From: Rhizobium sp. WYCCWR10014
GTDB taxonomy: Bacteria > Pseudomonadota > Alphaproteobacteria > Rhizobiales > Rhizobiaceae
DNA length: 64,000 nucleotides
Assembly (NCBI RefSeq): GCF_001657485.1
Contig: NZ_LXFU01000050.1
Span: 62,001-126,000, forward strand
Direction of reading: 5' to 3'
The notes beneath the pieces are model-generated. The model was given only the letters and a program-made list of their open reading frames with translations. It had not been told where the DNA came from and ran no database searches. The position numbers and the translations under genes are program-made. Shown piece after piece: positions 34,512 through 43,767 of this stretch. Every line of letters begins with the position of its first letter. Position 1 is the stretch's first letter.

Positions 34512-35546
34512 TCAAAGTGCCCTTAATCGCAATGGCTCATCCAATTGCGAGAGAGCTTCCTCCCGCCGAAAGGCTTCGGGGCTCTTGCCCATCCATTTCC
34601 GAAAGGCCCGGAAGAAGGCGCTCGGCTCGGAATAGCCGAGCTGCACGGCAATCTCACCGATGGTCTTCGATGTGTTCAGCAGCAGTTCGACGGCGAGATC
34701 CCGGCGGATGTCGTCCTTGATGGCGGCATAGCTTTGTCCCTCGTCGTGCAGGCGGTGGCGAAGCGTGGAGGGCGGCATACGCATATCGGCGGCAAGCTCG
34801 GTAAAGCGCGACCAGGCAGCAGGCGCGGCCAGATTCAGGCGGCGGCGGACGGCGGCGGCGATACCGGCATCATAGCGATAGCGCACCAGAATATTGGCGG
34901 GCGCGCCGCGCAGGAACTGTTTGAGCGCCTGTTCGCTGCGTGCCACCGGCAGGTCGAGCAAGGCGCTGTCGAAGCCGAGCCGGCTGATGGTTTGCGAGAA
35001 ACGCACTGGCGCGCCGAAGAAGAGCCGATAGTCGGCGCCTTGTTTGGGCTCCGCGCAGCGGAAATCGACGAGCCGGATCGGAATGCGCCGGCCGACCAGC
35101 CAGCAGGTGATGCCGTGCAGGATGATCCAATAGGTGCGATAGGCGAAGGCTGAACGCGGGCCGCCGGCATCCGTGAGCTTGACCTCGGCCAGGCCGTCGC
35201 GGATGACGAGCCGTCCCCTGGGATCGTCGAGCACGACATCGAGGAAACGCAGCGCTCGGCGAAGGGCGTGGCCCAGCGTCGGCGCATGCAGCACAGAGTG
35301 GCACAGCAGCGTGAAGCTGCCGCCGCGCATCGGTCGGCCGCCCATACCGAAGAATTCGTCGTTGAGCTCGGCGGCGATTGCCAGCCAGAGCGCGCCATAG
35401 GTCTCGGCCGACACCGGTTGATCGACCAGCGGCGGTAGTCCCACACGCGCAAGAATAGGCTCTGTCGGTTTGTCCAGCCGCCGCAGGCTGTCGAGGGCCT
35501 CCTCGACAAAGGCCGGTGCAATCATGCGTCGCTCGATTTCGGCCAT
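34512..35546 (-). CDS. AraC family transcriptional regulator (arabinose-binding-like N-terminal domain)
   Basis: A 344-residue activator or repressor. The N-terminal two thirds resemble the effector domain of OruR/MmsR-like AraC proteins (FFGMGGRPMRGGSFTLLCHS). The C-terminal HTH_18 domain reads MRMPPSTLRHRLHDEGQSYA, then IAVQLGYSEPSAFFRAFRKW and MGKSPEAFR. The ATG at 35546 has GAGGG upstream; a longer frame runs into the divergent SDR gene. It is the first gene in the leftward leucine operon and is divergent from the SDR-thiolase-ACAD genes, so it probably controls both sides in response to a branched-chain intermediate. Confidence 0.9.
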   Translation of the reverse strand: MAEIERRMIAPAFVEEALDSLRRLDKPTEPILARVGLPPLVDQPVSAETYGALWLAIAAELNDEFFGMGGRPMRGGSFTLLCHSVLHAPTLGHALRRALRFLDVVLDDPRGRLVIRDGLAEVKLTDAGGPRSAFAYRTYWIILHGITCWLVGRRIPIRLVDFRCAEPKQGADYRLFFGAPVRFSQTISRLGFDSALLDLPVARSEQALKQFLRGAPANILVRYRYDAGIAAAVRRRLNLAAPAAWSRFTELAADMRMPPSTLRHRLHDEGQSYAAIKDDIRRDLAVELLLNTSKTIGEIAVQLGYSEPSAFFRAFRKWMGKSPEAFRREEALSQLDEPLRLRAL

Positions 35547-35679
35547 CGCGCCCTCTTTATGGCAAAACTGTCCGAAATAATGGAGCAGTTCTGTCATCGC
35601 TTGCAATAGGCCGACGGCATAGAATCCTCTTATTCGGCTGAGCCTGGAGGAGGCGCAGTCGGTAGGGAGGAACAGATCC

Positions 35680-36447
35680 ATGCTGATCCGAGGTGCAAGC
35701 TTCATCGTGACCGGCGGAGGCTCCGGCCTCGGCGCGGCAACAGTGCGCATGCTTGTGGAGGCGGGTGGACGGGTGACAATCGCCGATCTCAACGCGGAAG
35801 CCGGTCAGGAAATCGCCCGGGAATTCGGAAGCGATGCCCGGTTCGCCAAGGCCGACGTGACCGATGGCGAGGCGGGGGCGGCGGTGGTTGCCGCTGCCGT
35901 CGAAGCCTTCGGCGACTTGCGCGGATTGGTGAATTGCGCAGGCGTCGCACCGGCCGAAAAGGTGATCGGCCGCGACGGGCCGCACCGGCTGGAGAGTTTT
36001 GCCCGCACGGTCAGCATCAATCTCATTGGCACATTCAATATGGTCCGGCTGGCAGCGGCGGCGATCCAGACTACCGAGCCGGATGCGGAAGGCGAACGTG
36101 GCGTCATCGTCAATACGGCCTCGGTTGCCGCCTTCGACGGCCAGATCGGCCAGGCAGCTTACGCCGCCTCCAAGGGCGGGGTGGCGGCGATGACCTTGCC
36201 GATCGCCCGCGAGCTTGCTCGTCACGGCATTCGCGTGATGTCGATCGCACCCGGCATTTTCGAGACACCGATGATGGCTGATATGCCGGCCGAGGTTCAG
36301 GCAGCACTCGGCAAGAGCGTGCCCTTTCCACCGCGGCTCGGTCGGCCGGCGGAATTTGCCGGGCTCATACGCCATATCTTGGAAAACAACATGCTGAACG
36401 GCGAGGTCATCCGCCTCGACGGCGCATTGCGGATGGGCGCGCGGTGA
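35680..36447 (+). CDS. SDR family 3-hydroxyacyl-CoA dehydrogenase (HSD17B10-like)
   Basis: NAD-dependent short-chain dehydrogenase of 255 residues, close in pattern to type II 3-hydroxyacyl-CoA dehydrogenases. The cofactor motif is TGGGSGLG (11-18), the NAD-selecting Asp is in VTIADLNAE, and the catalytic Ser148, Tyr161 and Lys165 occur in NTASVAAF and YAASK. In branched-chain catabolism such enzymes oxidise 2-methyl-3-hydroxybutyryl-CoA in the isoleucine path. The context with thiolase and acyl-CoA dehydrogenase genes supports that role. Confidence 0.88.
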   Translation: MLIRGASFIVTGGGSGLGAATVRMLVEAGGRVTIADLNAEAGQEIAREFGSDARFAKADVTDGEAGAAVVAAAVEAFGDLRGLVNCAGVAPAEKVIGRDGPHRLESFARTVSINLIGTFNMVRLAAAAIQTTEPDAEGERGVIVNTASVAAFDGQIGQAAYAASKGGVAAMTLPIARELARHGIRVMSIAPGIFETPMMADMPAEVQAALGKSVPFPPRLGRPAEFAGLIRHILENNMLNGEVIRLDGALRMGAR

Positions 36448-36470
36448 GCGCTACGCCCGAAGGAGGAAAG

Positions 36471-37658
36471 ATGGTTTTGCAGGATCCCATCGTCATCGTT
36501 GGTGCGGCGCGCACCCCGATCGGCAGCTTTCAGGGAGAGCTGAAGGAGGCGACAGCGCCGGAGCTGGGAGCAACGGCGATCCGCGCGGCGCTGCAGCGCA
36601 GCCGCGTCGAGGCCGATGCGATCGAGGAGGTCGTCTTCGGTTGCGTGCTGCCGGCCGGGCAGGGGCAGGCGCCGGCGCGCCAGGCGGCGATCCATGCCGG
36701 TCTGCCCTTTGCGACTGCGGCGAGCACCGTCAACAAGATGTGCGGCTCAGGCATGAAGGCGGTGATGATGGCGCATGACCTGATTGCCTCCGGCAACGCC
36801 TCAGTGGCGATTGCAGGCGGCATGGAAAGCATGACGAATGCGCCCTATCTTCTTGACAAGGCCCGTGGCGGCTACAGGCTCGGCCATGGGCGTGTCGTGG
36901 ATCACATGTTCCTCGACGGGCTGGAGGATGCTTATGACAAGGGGCGCTTGATGGGCAGCTTCGCGGAGGATTGCGCCGAGGCCTATCAGTTCACGCGCGA
37001 GGCGCAGGACAACTACGCCATCGCCTCGCTGACGCGGGCGCAGAAGGCGATTGCCGAAGGCTGTTTCGAAAGCGAGATCGTACCGGTCACGGTGAAATCC
37101 GGCAAAGCCGAGCAGGTGGCGAGCCGCGACGAACAACCCGGCAAGGCGAAGCTCGACAAGATTCCGACGCTGAAGCCCGCCTTCCGCGACGGCGGTACGG
37201 TGACCGCCGCCAATTCCAGCTCGATTTCCGATGGTGCGGCAGCCCTGGTGCTGATGCGCCGCTCCGAGGCGGAGCATCGCGGCCTGAAGTCGCTTGCCAC
37301 CATCCTTGGCCATGCCACGCATTCGCAGGCGCCCAATCTTTTCGCCACGGCGCCGATCGGCGCGCTGCAGAAACTGTCCGATCGCACCGGCTTGCCGCTG
37401 TCGGAGGTCGATCTGTTCGAAATCAACGAGGCTTTCGCCGTCGTCGCCATGGCGGCGATGCGCGATCTCAACCTGCCGCATGAAAAAGTGAATGTGCATG
37501 GCGGCGCCTGCGCGCTCGGCCATCCGATCGGCGCCTCGGGAGCCCGGATTCTGGTGACGCTGCTTGCAGCACTGGAGCGATACGACCTGAAGCGCGGCAT
37601 GGCCGCGCTCTGCATCGGCGGCGGCGAGGCGACCGCCGTTGCCATCGAACGGCAATAG
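36471..37658 (+). CDS. Acetyl-CoA acetyltransferase (thiolase)
   Basis: Thiolase of 395 residues that cleaves a 3-ketoacyl-CoA. Both active-site cysteines and the histidine are present: Cys91 in STVNKMCGSGMKAV, His351 in CALGHPIGASGARI and Cys381 in LCIGGGEATAVA. With the adjacent SDR it would split 2-methylacetoacetyl-CoA (isoleucine) or acetoacetyl-CoA (leucine). The ATG at 36471 has an excellent AAGGAGGAAAG site; a GTG at 36444 overlapping the previous gene is less likely. Confidence 0.92.
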   Translation: MVLQDPIVIVGAARTPIGSFQGELKEATAPELGATAIRAALQRSRVEADAIEEVVFGCVLPAGQGQAPARQAAIHAGLPFATAASTVNKMCGSGMKAVMMAHDLIASGNASVAIAGGMESMTNAPYLLDKARGGYRLGHGRVVDHMFLDGLEDAYDKGRLMGSFAEDCAEAYQFTREAQDNYAIASLTRAQKAIAEGCFESEIVPVTVKSGKAEQVASRDEQPGKAKLDKIPTLKPAFRDGGTVTAANSSSISDGAAALVLMRRSEAEHRGLKSLATILGHATHSQAPNLFATAPIGALQKLSDRTGLPLSEVDLFEINEAFAVVAMAAMRDLNLPHEKVNVHGGACALGHPIGASGARILVTLLAALERYDLKRGMAALCIGGGEATAVAIERQ

Positions 37659-37674
37659 GAAAGGGAGAGAACAG

Positions 37675-38802
37675 ATGATCCTTTCCGACCTCCAGCAGCA
37701 GATCTCAGATCTCGCCCGCGACTTTGCCCGCGACCGGCTGGCGCCGGGGGCGGCCAAACGCGACCGGGAGCATCTCTTCCCGCGTGAGGAATTGAGGGAA
37801 ATGGGTGAACTCGGGCTGCTCGGCATGCTGGTGCCGGAAGCCTATGGGGGATCGGATACCGGCGTGGTCGCCTATGCCGCGGCGCTGGAGGAAATTGCCG
37901 CGGGTGACGGGACGTGTTCGACGATCATGAGCGTGCATAGCTCCGTCGGCTGTGTGCCGATCCTGAAATTCGGTTCCGAGGAGCAGCGGCAGCGCTTCCT
38001 GCCGAAACTTGCCAGCGGCGAATGGATTGGCGGCTTTGCGCTGACCGAGCCGCAGGCCGGTTCCGATGCCTCGAACCTGAAGACCCGCGCGCGGCGTGAT
38101 GGCGACCACTACGTGATCGACGGCTCCAAGCAATTCATCACCTCGGGCAAGAACGGCAATGTCATCATCGTTTTTGCCGTCACCGATCCCGACGTCGGCA
38201 AGAAGGGCATCACCGCCTTCATCGTGCCGACGGATACGCCGGGCTACGAGGTGATCCGCATCGAGGAGAAACTTGGACTGCATTCCTCCGATACCTGCCA
38301 GATCGCCTTCAATAGCATGCGCATTCCGGCAGAACTCAGGCTTGGCGCGGAAGGCGAGGGCTATCGCATCGCCCTCGCCAATCTCGAGGGGGGAAGGATC
38401 GGCATCGCGGCGCAGGCTGTCGGCATGGCGCGGGCGGCCTTCGAGGCCGCGCGCGACTACGCCAGGGAGCGCACGGCCTTCGGCAAGCCGATCGTCGAGC
38501 ATCAGGCCGTTGCCTTCCGCCTTGCCGATATGGCAGTGCGGATCGAGGCGGCGCGGCAGCTTGTATTTCATGCCGCCTCCCTCAGGGAGGCCGGGCTGCC
38601 CTGCCTGTCGGAAGCTTCGATGGCGAAGCTCTTTGCCTCCGAGATGGCCGAGCGCGTCTGCTCCGACGCGATCCAGATCCATGGAGGTTATGGCTACATG
38701 GCCGACTATCCGGTCGAGCGCATCTACCGCGATGTGCGCATCTGCCAGATCTATGAAGGAACGAGCGACGTGCAGCGCATGGTGATCGCCCGCAATCTAT
38801 AA
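37675..38802 (+). CDS. Acyl-CoA dehydrogenase, short/branched-chain type
   Basis: FAD enzyme of 375 residues. It has the signatures WIGGFALTEPQAGSDASNLK and QIHGGYGYMADYPVERIYRD. The catalytic Glu361 lies in QIYEGTSDVQRM, the position used by short-chain and 2-methyl-branched-chain enzymes rather than by isovaleryl-CoA dehydrogenase. That complements ivd and fits oxidation of isobutyryl-CoA or 2-methylbutyryl-CoA from valine and isoleucine. The ATG at 37675 is preceded by GGGAGAG. It precedes the bkd genes by 63 bases. Confidence 0.92.
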   Translation: MILSDLQQQISDLARDFARDRLAPGAAKRDREHLFPREELREMGELGLLGMLVPEAYGGSDTGVVAYAAALEEIAAGDGTCSTIMSVHSSVGCVPILKFGSEEQRQRFLPKLASGEWIGGFALTEPQAGSDASNLKTRARRDGDHYVIDGSKQFITSGKNGNVIIVFAVTDPDVGKKGITAFIVPTDTPGYEVIRIEEKLGLHSSDTCQIAFNSMRIPAELRLGAEGEGYRIALANLEGGRIGIAAQAVGMARAAFEAARDYARERTAFGKPIVEHQAVAFRLADMAVRIEAARQLVFHAASLREAGLPCLSEASMAKLFASEMAERVCSDAIQIHGGYGYMADYPVERIYRDVRICQIYEGTSDVQRMVIARNL

Positions 38803-38811
38803 GAACCACAT

Positions 38812-38844
38812 CCGGCCCTGCTTCCGGAGGGGGAGCAAGGCCGG
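38812..38844 (+). terminator. Imperfect hairpin between the acyl-CoA dehydrogenase and bkd genes
   Basis: CCGGCC (38812-38817) plus TGCT pairs with AGCA plus GGCCGG (38839-38844), interrupted by one mismatch. It has no U-tract. It may attenuate or process the transcript between the two sub-operons. Confidence 0.35.
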
Positions 38845-38865
38845 CAAAGGGAGGAAAGAAAAAGC

Positions 38866-40098
38866 ATGGTGGATTCCGCTCGGTTGAGCCTGCATGTTCC
38901 CGAACCCGCCGTTCGTCCCGGCGGTCAGCCCGATTTTTCCAACGTCAAGATTGCCAAGGCCGGCTCCGTGCCGCGGCCGGAGGTGGATGTCGCATCCGAA
39001 GATATCCGCGACCTCGCCTATTCCATCATCCGCGTGCTGAACCGCGATGGTGAGGCGGTCGGTCCCTGGGCAGGGTCGCTCTCCAATGAGGAGTTGCTGA
39101 CCGGGCTTCGCGACATGATGAAGCTGCGCGCCTTCGACGCTCGCATGCTGATGGCGCAGCGGCAGGGCAAGACCTCCTTCTACATGCAGCATCTCGGCGA
39201 AGAGGCCGTCAGCTGTGCCTTTCGCAAGGCGCTCGAGAAGGGCGACATGAATTTCCCGACCTATCGCCAGGCAGGCCTGCTGATTGCCGACGACTATCCG
39301 ATGGTCGAGATGATGAACCAGATCTACTCGAACGAGAGTGATCCCCTGCGCGGCCGGCAATTGCCGATCATGTATTCGTCCAAGGAACACGGCTTCTTCA
39401 CCATCTCGGGCAATCTCGCCACCCAATATGTGCAGGCCGTCGGCTGGGCGATGGCCTCGGCGATCAAGAATGACAGCCGCATTGCCGCGGCCTGGATCGG
39501 CGACGGATCGACGGCGGAATCGGATTTCCACTCGGCGCTCGTTTTCGCCTCGACCTATAAGGCGCCGGTCATTCTCAACATCGTCAACAATCAGTGGGCG
39601 ATCTCGACTTTTCAGGGCATCGCCCGCGGCGGCTCCGGCACCTTCGCTGCCCGCGGCCTTGGCTTCGGCATTCCGGCGCTGCGTGTCGACGGAAACGACT
39701 ATCTCGCCGTCCATGCCGTCGCCCGCTGGGCGGCGGATCGCGCGCGGCGCAATCTCGGCCCGACGCTGATCGAATATGTGACCTATCGCGTCGGCGCCCA
39801 TTCGACCTCCGACGATCCGAGCGCCTATCGGCCCAAGACGGAATCGGAGGCCTGGCCGCTCGGCGATCCCGTGCTGCGGCTGAAGAAACATCTGATCGTC
39901 AAGGGCGCGTGGTCGGAGGAACGGCATGTGCAGGCCGAAGCCGAAATCATGGACGAGGTGATCGAGGCGCAGCGCCAGGCTGAGGCGCATGGCACGCTGC
40001 ATGCCGGCGGCAGGCCTTCGGTGCGCGACATTTTCGAGGGCGTCTATGCTGAGATGCCGCCGCATATCCGCCGCCAGCGGCAGAAGGCGGGGTACTGA
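38866..40098 (+). CDS. bkdA1: Branched-chain 2-oxoacid dehydrogenase E1 component, alpha subunit
   Basis: Thiamine-diphosphate enzyme subunit of 410 residues that decarboxylates the oxo-acids of leucine, isoleucine and valine. The ThDP motif runs from WIGDGSTAESDFHSALVF to ILNIVNNQWAIST. The N-terminal LRDMMKLRAFDARMLMAQRQ and the phosphorylation-loop-like RVGAHSTSDDPSAYR are typical of BCKDH E1 alpha. It is first of four contiguous genes encoding the whole complex. The start at 38866 follows a GGGAGGAAAG site. Confidence 0.95.
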   Translation: MVDSARLSLHVPEPAVRPGGQPDFSNVKIAKAGSVPRPEVDVASEDIRDLAYSIIRVLNRDGEAVGPWAGSLSNEELLTGLRDMMKLRAFDARMLMAQRQGKTSFYMQHLGEEAVSCAFRKALEKGDMNFPTYRQAGLLIADDYPMVEMMNQIYSNESDPLRGRQLPIMYSSKEHGFFTISGNLATQYVQAVGWAMASAIKNDSRIAAAWIGDGSTAESDFHSALVFASTYKAPVILNIVNNQWAISTFQGIARGGSGTFAARGLGFGIPALRVDGNDYLAVHAVARWAADRARRNLGPTLIEYVTYRVGAHSTSDDPSAYRPKTESEAWPLGDPVLRLKKHLIVKGAWSEERHVQAEAEIMDEVIEAQRQAEAHGTLHAGGRPSVRDIFEGVYAEMPPHIRRQRQKAGY

Positions 40099-40099
40099 C

Positions 40100-41113
40100 A
40101 TGGCCAGAATGACGATGATCGAGGCCGTGCGAAGCGCCATGGACGTGTCGATGGCACGCGACGACAATGTCGTCGTTTTCGGCGAGGATGTCGGCTATTT
40201 CGGCGGCGTCTTTCGCTCGACGCAGGGCCTGCAGGCAAAATACGGCAGAACGCGCTGCTTCGATACACCGATCAGCGAATCCGGCATCGTCGGTACGGCC
40301 ATCGGCATGGCGGCCTATGGGCTGAAGCCCTGCGTCGAAATCCAGTTCGCCGATTACATGTATCCCGCTTATGACCAGCTGACGCAGGAGGCGGCGCGCA
40401 TCCGCTACCGTTCCAATGGCGATTTCACCTGCCCGATCGTGGTGCGCATGCCGACCGGCGGCGGCATCTTCGGCGGCCAGACGCACAGCCAGAGTCCGGA
40501 GGCACTTTTTACCCATGTCTGCGGGCTGAAGGTGATCGTGCCCTCCAATCCCTATGACGCCAAAGGCCTGCTGATCGCGGCGATCGAGGATCCCGATCCT
40601 GTCATGTTCCTGGAGCCGAAGCGGCTCTATAACGGCCCCTTCGACGGCCATCACGAGCGGCCGGTGACGCCCTGGTCGAAACACGACCTCGGAGAGGTGC
40701 CGGACGGCCACTACACCATCCCGATCGGCAAGGCTGAAGTGCGGCGCGTGGGATCGGCGGTGACGGTGGTTGCCTACGGCACCATGGTGCATGTGGCGCT
40801 TGCCGCAGCCGAGGATGCCGGCATCGATGCCGAGGTGATCGACCTCAGAAGCCTGCTGCCGCTCGATCTCGACACGATCGTCAACTCGGTCTCGAAGACG
40901 GGTCGCTGTGTCGTCGTGCATGAGGCCACCCTGACGTCCGGCTTCGGCGCTGAAGTCGCGGCGCTGGTGCAGGAGCATTGCTTCTATCATCTCGAAGCGC
41001 CGGTCGTGCGCGTTGCCGGCTGGGACACGCCCTATCCGCATGCGCAGGAGTGGGACTATTTCCCCGGTCCCGGCCGTGTCGGGCGGGCGCTTGCCGAAGT
41101 CATGGAGGCCTGA
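40100..41113 (+). CDS. bkdA2: Branched-chain 2-oxoacid dehydrogenase E1 component, beta subunit
   Basis: Partner of E1 alpha, 337 residues. Conserved stretches include VVVFGEDVGYFGGVFRSTQG, FDTPISESGIVGTAIGMAAY and VEIQFADYMYPAYDQLTQEA, which carry the ThDP-activating Glu. The C-terminal transketolase domain ends VAGWDTPYPHAQEWDYFPG. It starts one base after the stop of bkdA1, indicating translational coupling. Confidence 0.95.
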   Translation: MARMTMIEAVRSAMDVSMARDDNVVVFGEDVGYFGGVFRSTQGLQAKYGRTRCFDTPISESGIVGTAIGMAAYGLKPCVEIQFADYMYPAYDQLTQEAARIRYRSNGDFTCPIVVRMPTGGGIFGGQTHSQSPEALFTHVCGLKVIVPSNPYDAKGLLIAAIEDPDPVMFLEPKRLYNGPFDGHHERPVTPWSKHDLGEVPDGHYTIPIGKAEVRRVGSAVTVVAYGTMVHVALAAAEDAGIDAEVIDLRSLLPLDLDTIVNSVSKTGRCVVVHEATLTSGFGAEVAALVQEHCFYHLEAPVVRVAGWDTPYPHAQEWDYFPGPGRVGRALAEVMEA

Positions 41114-41116
41114 GCC

Positions 41117-42364
41117 GTGGGCGAATTCATCATCAAGATGCCCGATGTCGGGGAGGGGGTCGCCGAGGCCGAGATTGTGGAGTGGCACGTGAAGACAGGA
41201 GATCCCGTCCGCGAGGACATGGTGATCGCCGCCGTCATGACCGACAAAGCCACCGTGGAAATTCCGTCTCCCGTCAATGGCATCGTCATATGGCTTGCCG
41301 GCGAGGTCGGAGACCGCATCGCGGTCAAAGCCCCGCTGGTGCGGATCGAGACGGCGGGAGATGTCGGCGAGGCTCAGCCGGCGCGGATTTCGCAGACGCC
41401 TGTTGCCGAAGCCGCCAAGCCCGAGATCGCAAAGCCGGCTCTGGTAGCGCCGGCGCCTGCGGTGACACCAGTGCCGGCGGCGCCGGCGGCGGAAAAGCCG
41501 CTGGCCGCTCCCTCCGTGCGGCTCTTTGCCAGGGAAAGCGGTGTCGATCTCAGGCAGGTGCAGGGGACAGGACCGGCCGGGCGTATCCTGCGCGAGGATA
41601 TCGAGCAATTCCTGACCCCTGGTACCGCTCCCGCTGCGGTCAAGAACGGTTTTGCCAAGAAGACGGCGACTGAGGAGATCAAGCTGACCGGCCTGCGCCG
41701 CCGCATCGCCGAGAAGATGGTGCTTTCCGCCTCGCGCATTCCCCACATCACCTATGTGGAGGAAGTGGATATGTCCGCGCTCGAGGAGTTGCGCGCCACA
41801 ATGAACGGCGATCGCAGGCCTGATCATCCGAAGCTGACGGTTCTGCCCTTCCTGATGCGGGCGTTGGTCAAGGCCATTTCCGAACAGCCCGACGTCAACG
41901 CCACTTTCGACGACGATGCCGGCATCATCACACGCTATAGTGCCGTGCATATCGCCATCGCCACGCAGACGCCGGCCGGTCTTACCGTGCCGGTGGTGCG
42001 GCATGCCGAAGCCCGTGGCATCTGGGATTGCGCCGCCGAGATAAGCCGGCTGGCGGAAGCGGCGCGCTCGGGTACTGCGACACGCGATGAGCTGTCCGGC
42101 TCCACCATCACCATCAGCTCGCTCGGCGCGCTCGGCGGCATCGTCTCGACACCCATCATCAATCATCCTGAGGTGGCGATCATCGGCGTCAACAAGATCG
42201 CCACGCGACCGGTCTGGGACGGCACGCAGTTCGTGCCGCGCAAGATGATGAACCTCTCCTCCAGCTTCGATCATCGCATCATCGACGGCTGGGATGCGGC
42301 AAACTTCGTGCAGCGCATCCGCACGCTCATCGAAACGCCGGCGCTCATTTTTATCGAAGGCTGA
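41117..42364 (+). CDS. bkdB: Branched-chain 2-oxoacid dehydrogenase E2 (dihydrolipoyl acyltransferase)
   Basis: Core acyltransferase of 415 residues. One lipoyl domain (1-78) carries the lipoylated Lys44 in MTDKATVEIPSPV. An Ala/Pro-rich linker follows (about 90-130), then the E1/E3-binding peripheral domain with SVRLFARESGVDLRQVQGTG, and the catalytic domain with His386 and Asp390 in SSSFDHRIIDGWDAANF. The start codon is GTG at 41117, three bases after the E1 beta stop. Confidence 0.95.
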   Translation: MGEFIIKMPDVGEGVAEAEIVEWHVKTGDPVREDMVIAAVMTDKATVEIPSPVNGIVIWLAGEVGDRIAVKAPLVRIETAGDVGEAQPARISQTPVAEAAKPEIAKPALVAPAPAVTPVPAAPAAEKPLAAPSVRLFARESGVDLRQVQGTGPAGRILREDIEQFLTPGTAPAAVKNGFAKKTATEEIKLTGLRRRIAEKMVLSASRIPHITYVEEVDMSALEELRATMNGDRRPDHPKLTVLPFLMRALVKAISEQPDVNATFDDDAGIITRYSAVHIAIATQTPAGLTVPVVRHAEARGIWDCAAEISRLAEAARSGTATRDELSGSTITISSLGALGGIVSTPIINHPEVAIIGVNKIATRPVWDGTQFVPRKMMNLSSSFDHRIIDGWDAANFVQRIRTLIETPALIFIEG

Positions 42365-42369
42365 GATCC

Positions 42370-43767
42370 ATGAAAGAGATCGTCTGCAAGCTCCTCGTCA
42401 TCGGCGCCGGTCCGGGCGGGTATGTCTGCGCCATTCGCGCCGGGCAGCTCGGCATCGATACTGTTATCGTCGAGGCCGGCAAACCGGGCGGCACCTGCCT
42501 GACGGTCGGCTGTATTCCCTCCAAGGCGTTGATCCATGCGGCCGAGGAATTCGACGCGACGCAAAAGATGCTTGCCGGAAAAAACCCGATGGGCATCCGC
42601 GTCGAAGGCGCCTCGATCGATCTCATGAGGACGATTGCCTGGAAGGATGGGATCGTCGGCCGGCTGACGTCCGGCGTTTCGGGGCTGCTGCAGAAGGCGC
42701 GGGTCAAGATCGTCCACGGCCGCGCCCACTTCCGCGACGGCAAGACGGTGGAGGTGGAGACGGAAATAGGCCAACAGATCATCCGCGCCGAGACGGTGGT
42801 GATCGCCACCGGTTCCGATCCGGTGGAGCTTGCGAACCTGCCTTTCGGCGGCCGCGTCATTTCCTCGACAGAGGCGCTGTCGCTGACGGAGCTGCCGAAA
42901 AGGCTCGCCGTGGTCGGCGGCGGTTACATCGGGCTGGAGCTCGGGACGGCTTTTTCCAAGATGGGGTCTGATGTGACGATCGTCGAGGCGACGCCACAGG
43001 TGCTGCCGCAATATGATGCCGAGCTGGTGCGGCCCGTCATGCGCAAGCTGACCGAAGGCGGTATCCGGGTGTTGACGGGTGCGAAGGCGATCGGCCTTGC
43101 CGATAATGGGGAGGCATTGATCGTCGAAACGGCTGATGGCCGGCAGCAAACCCTGCTGGCCGACCGCATCCTCGTCACCGTCGGCCGCCGCCCAAGAACC
43201 GCAGGATCCGGTCTCGAAGAGCTCGATCTCGACCGTGCCGGCCCTTATCTGAGGATGGACGACCGCTGCCGCACGTCGATGCGCGGCATTTATGCGATCG
43301 GCGACGTGACCGGTGAGCCGATGCTTGCCCATCGGGCCATGGCGCAAGGCGAGATGGTGGCGGAAATTATCGCCGGGAAGAAGCGGGCCTGGGACAAACG
43401 ATGCATCCCAGCCATCTGCTTCACCGATCCGGAGATCGTCAGCGCCGGCCTGTCGCCGGCGGAAGCGAAGGCTCAAGGTTATGAGATTCGCACCGGCCAG
43501 TTTCCGTTCAGCGCCAACGGGCGGGCGATGACGATGCTATCCGAAGAGGGCTTCGTGCGCGTCGTGGCCCGCGCCGACACCAATCTCGTGCTCGGCCTGC
43601 AGGCGGTGGGAGCCGGCGTTTCCGAACTCTCGGCGGCTTTTGCGCTGGCCATCGAGATGGGTGCACGTCTGGAAGACATCGCCGGCACCATCCATGCGCA
43701 TCCGACCCGCAGCGAAGCACTCATGGAGGCGGCGCTGAAAGCTTTGGGAAGCGCTCTGCATATCTGA
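42370..43767 (+). CDS. lpdV: Dihydrolipoamide dehydrogenase (E3 of the branched-chain complex)
   Basis: FAD- and NAD-dependent disulfide oxidoreductase of 465 residues. It has the FAD fingerprint LLVIGAGPGGYVCAIRAGQL, the redox-active Cys43/Cys48 in GGTCLTVGCIPSKALIHA, the NAD fingerprint LAVVGGGYIGLELGTAFSKM and the C-terminal His-Glu pair in TIHAHPTRSEALMEA. It follows bkdB by five bases and is the dedicated E3. It ends the branched-chain supercluster. Confidence 0.95.
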   Translation: MKEIVCKLLVIGAGPGGYVCAIRAGQLGIDTVIVEAGKPGGTCLTVGCIPSKALIHAAEEFDATQKMLAGKNPMGIRVEGASIDLMRTIAWKDGIVGRLTSGVSGLLQKARVKIVHGRAHFRDGKTVEVETEIGQQIIRAETVVIATGSDPVELANLPFGGRVISSTEALSLTELPKRLAVVGGGYIGLELGTAFSKMGSDVTIVEATPQVLPQYDAELVRPVMRKLTEGGIRVLTGAKAIGLADNGEALIVETADGRQQTLLADRILVTVGRRPRTAGSGLEELDLDRAGPYLRMDDRCRTSMRGIYAIGDVTGEPMLAHRAMAQGEMVAEIIAGKKRAWDKRCIPAICFTDPEIVSAGLSPAEAKAQGYEIRTGQFPFSANGRAMTMLSEEGFVRVVARADTNLVLGLQAVGAGVSELSAAFALAIEMGARLEDIAGTIHAHPTRSEALMEAALKALGSALHI

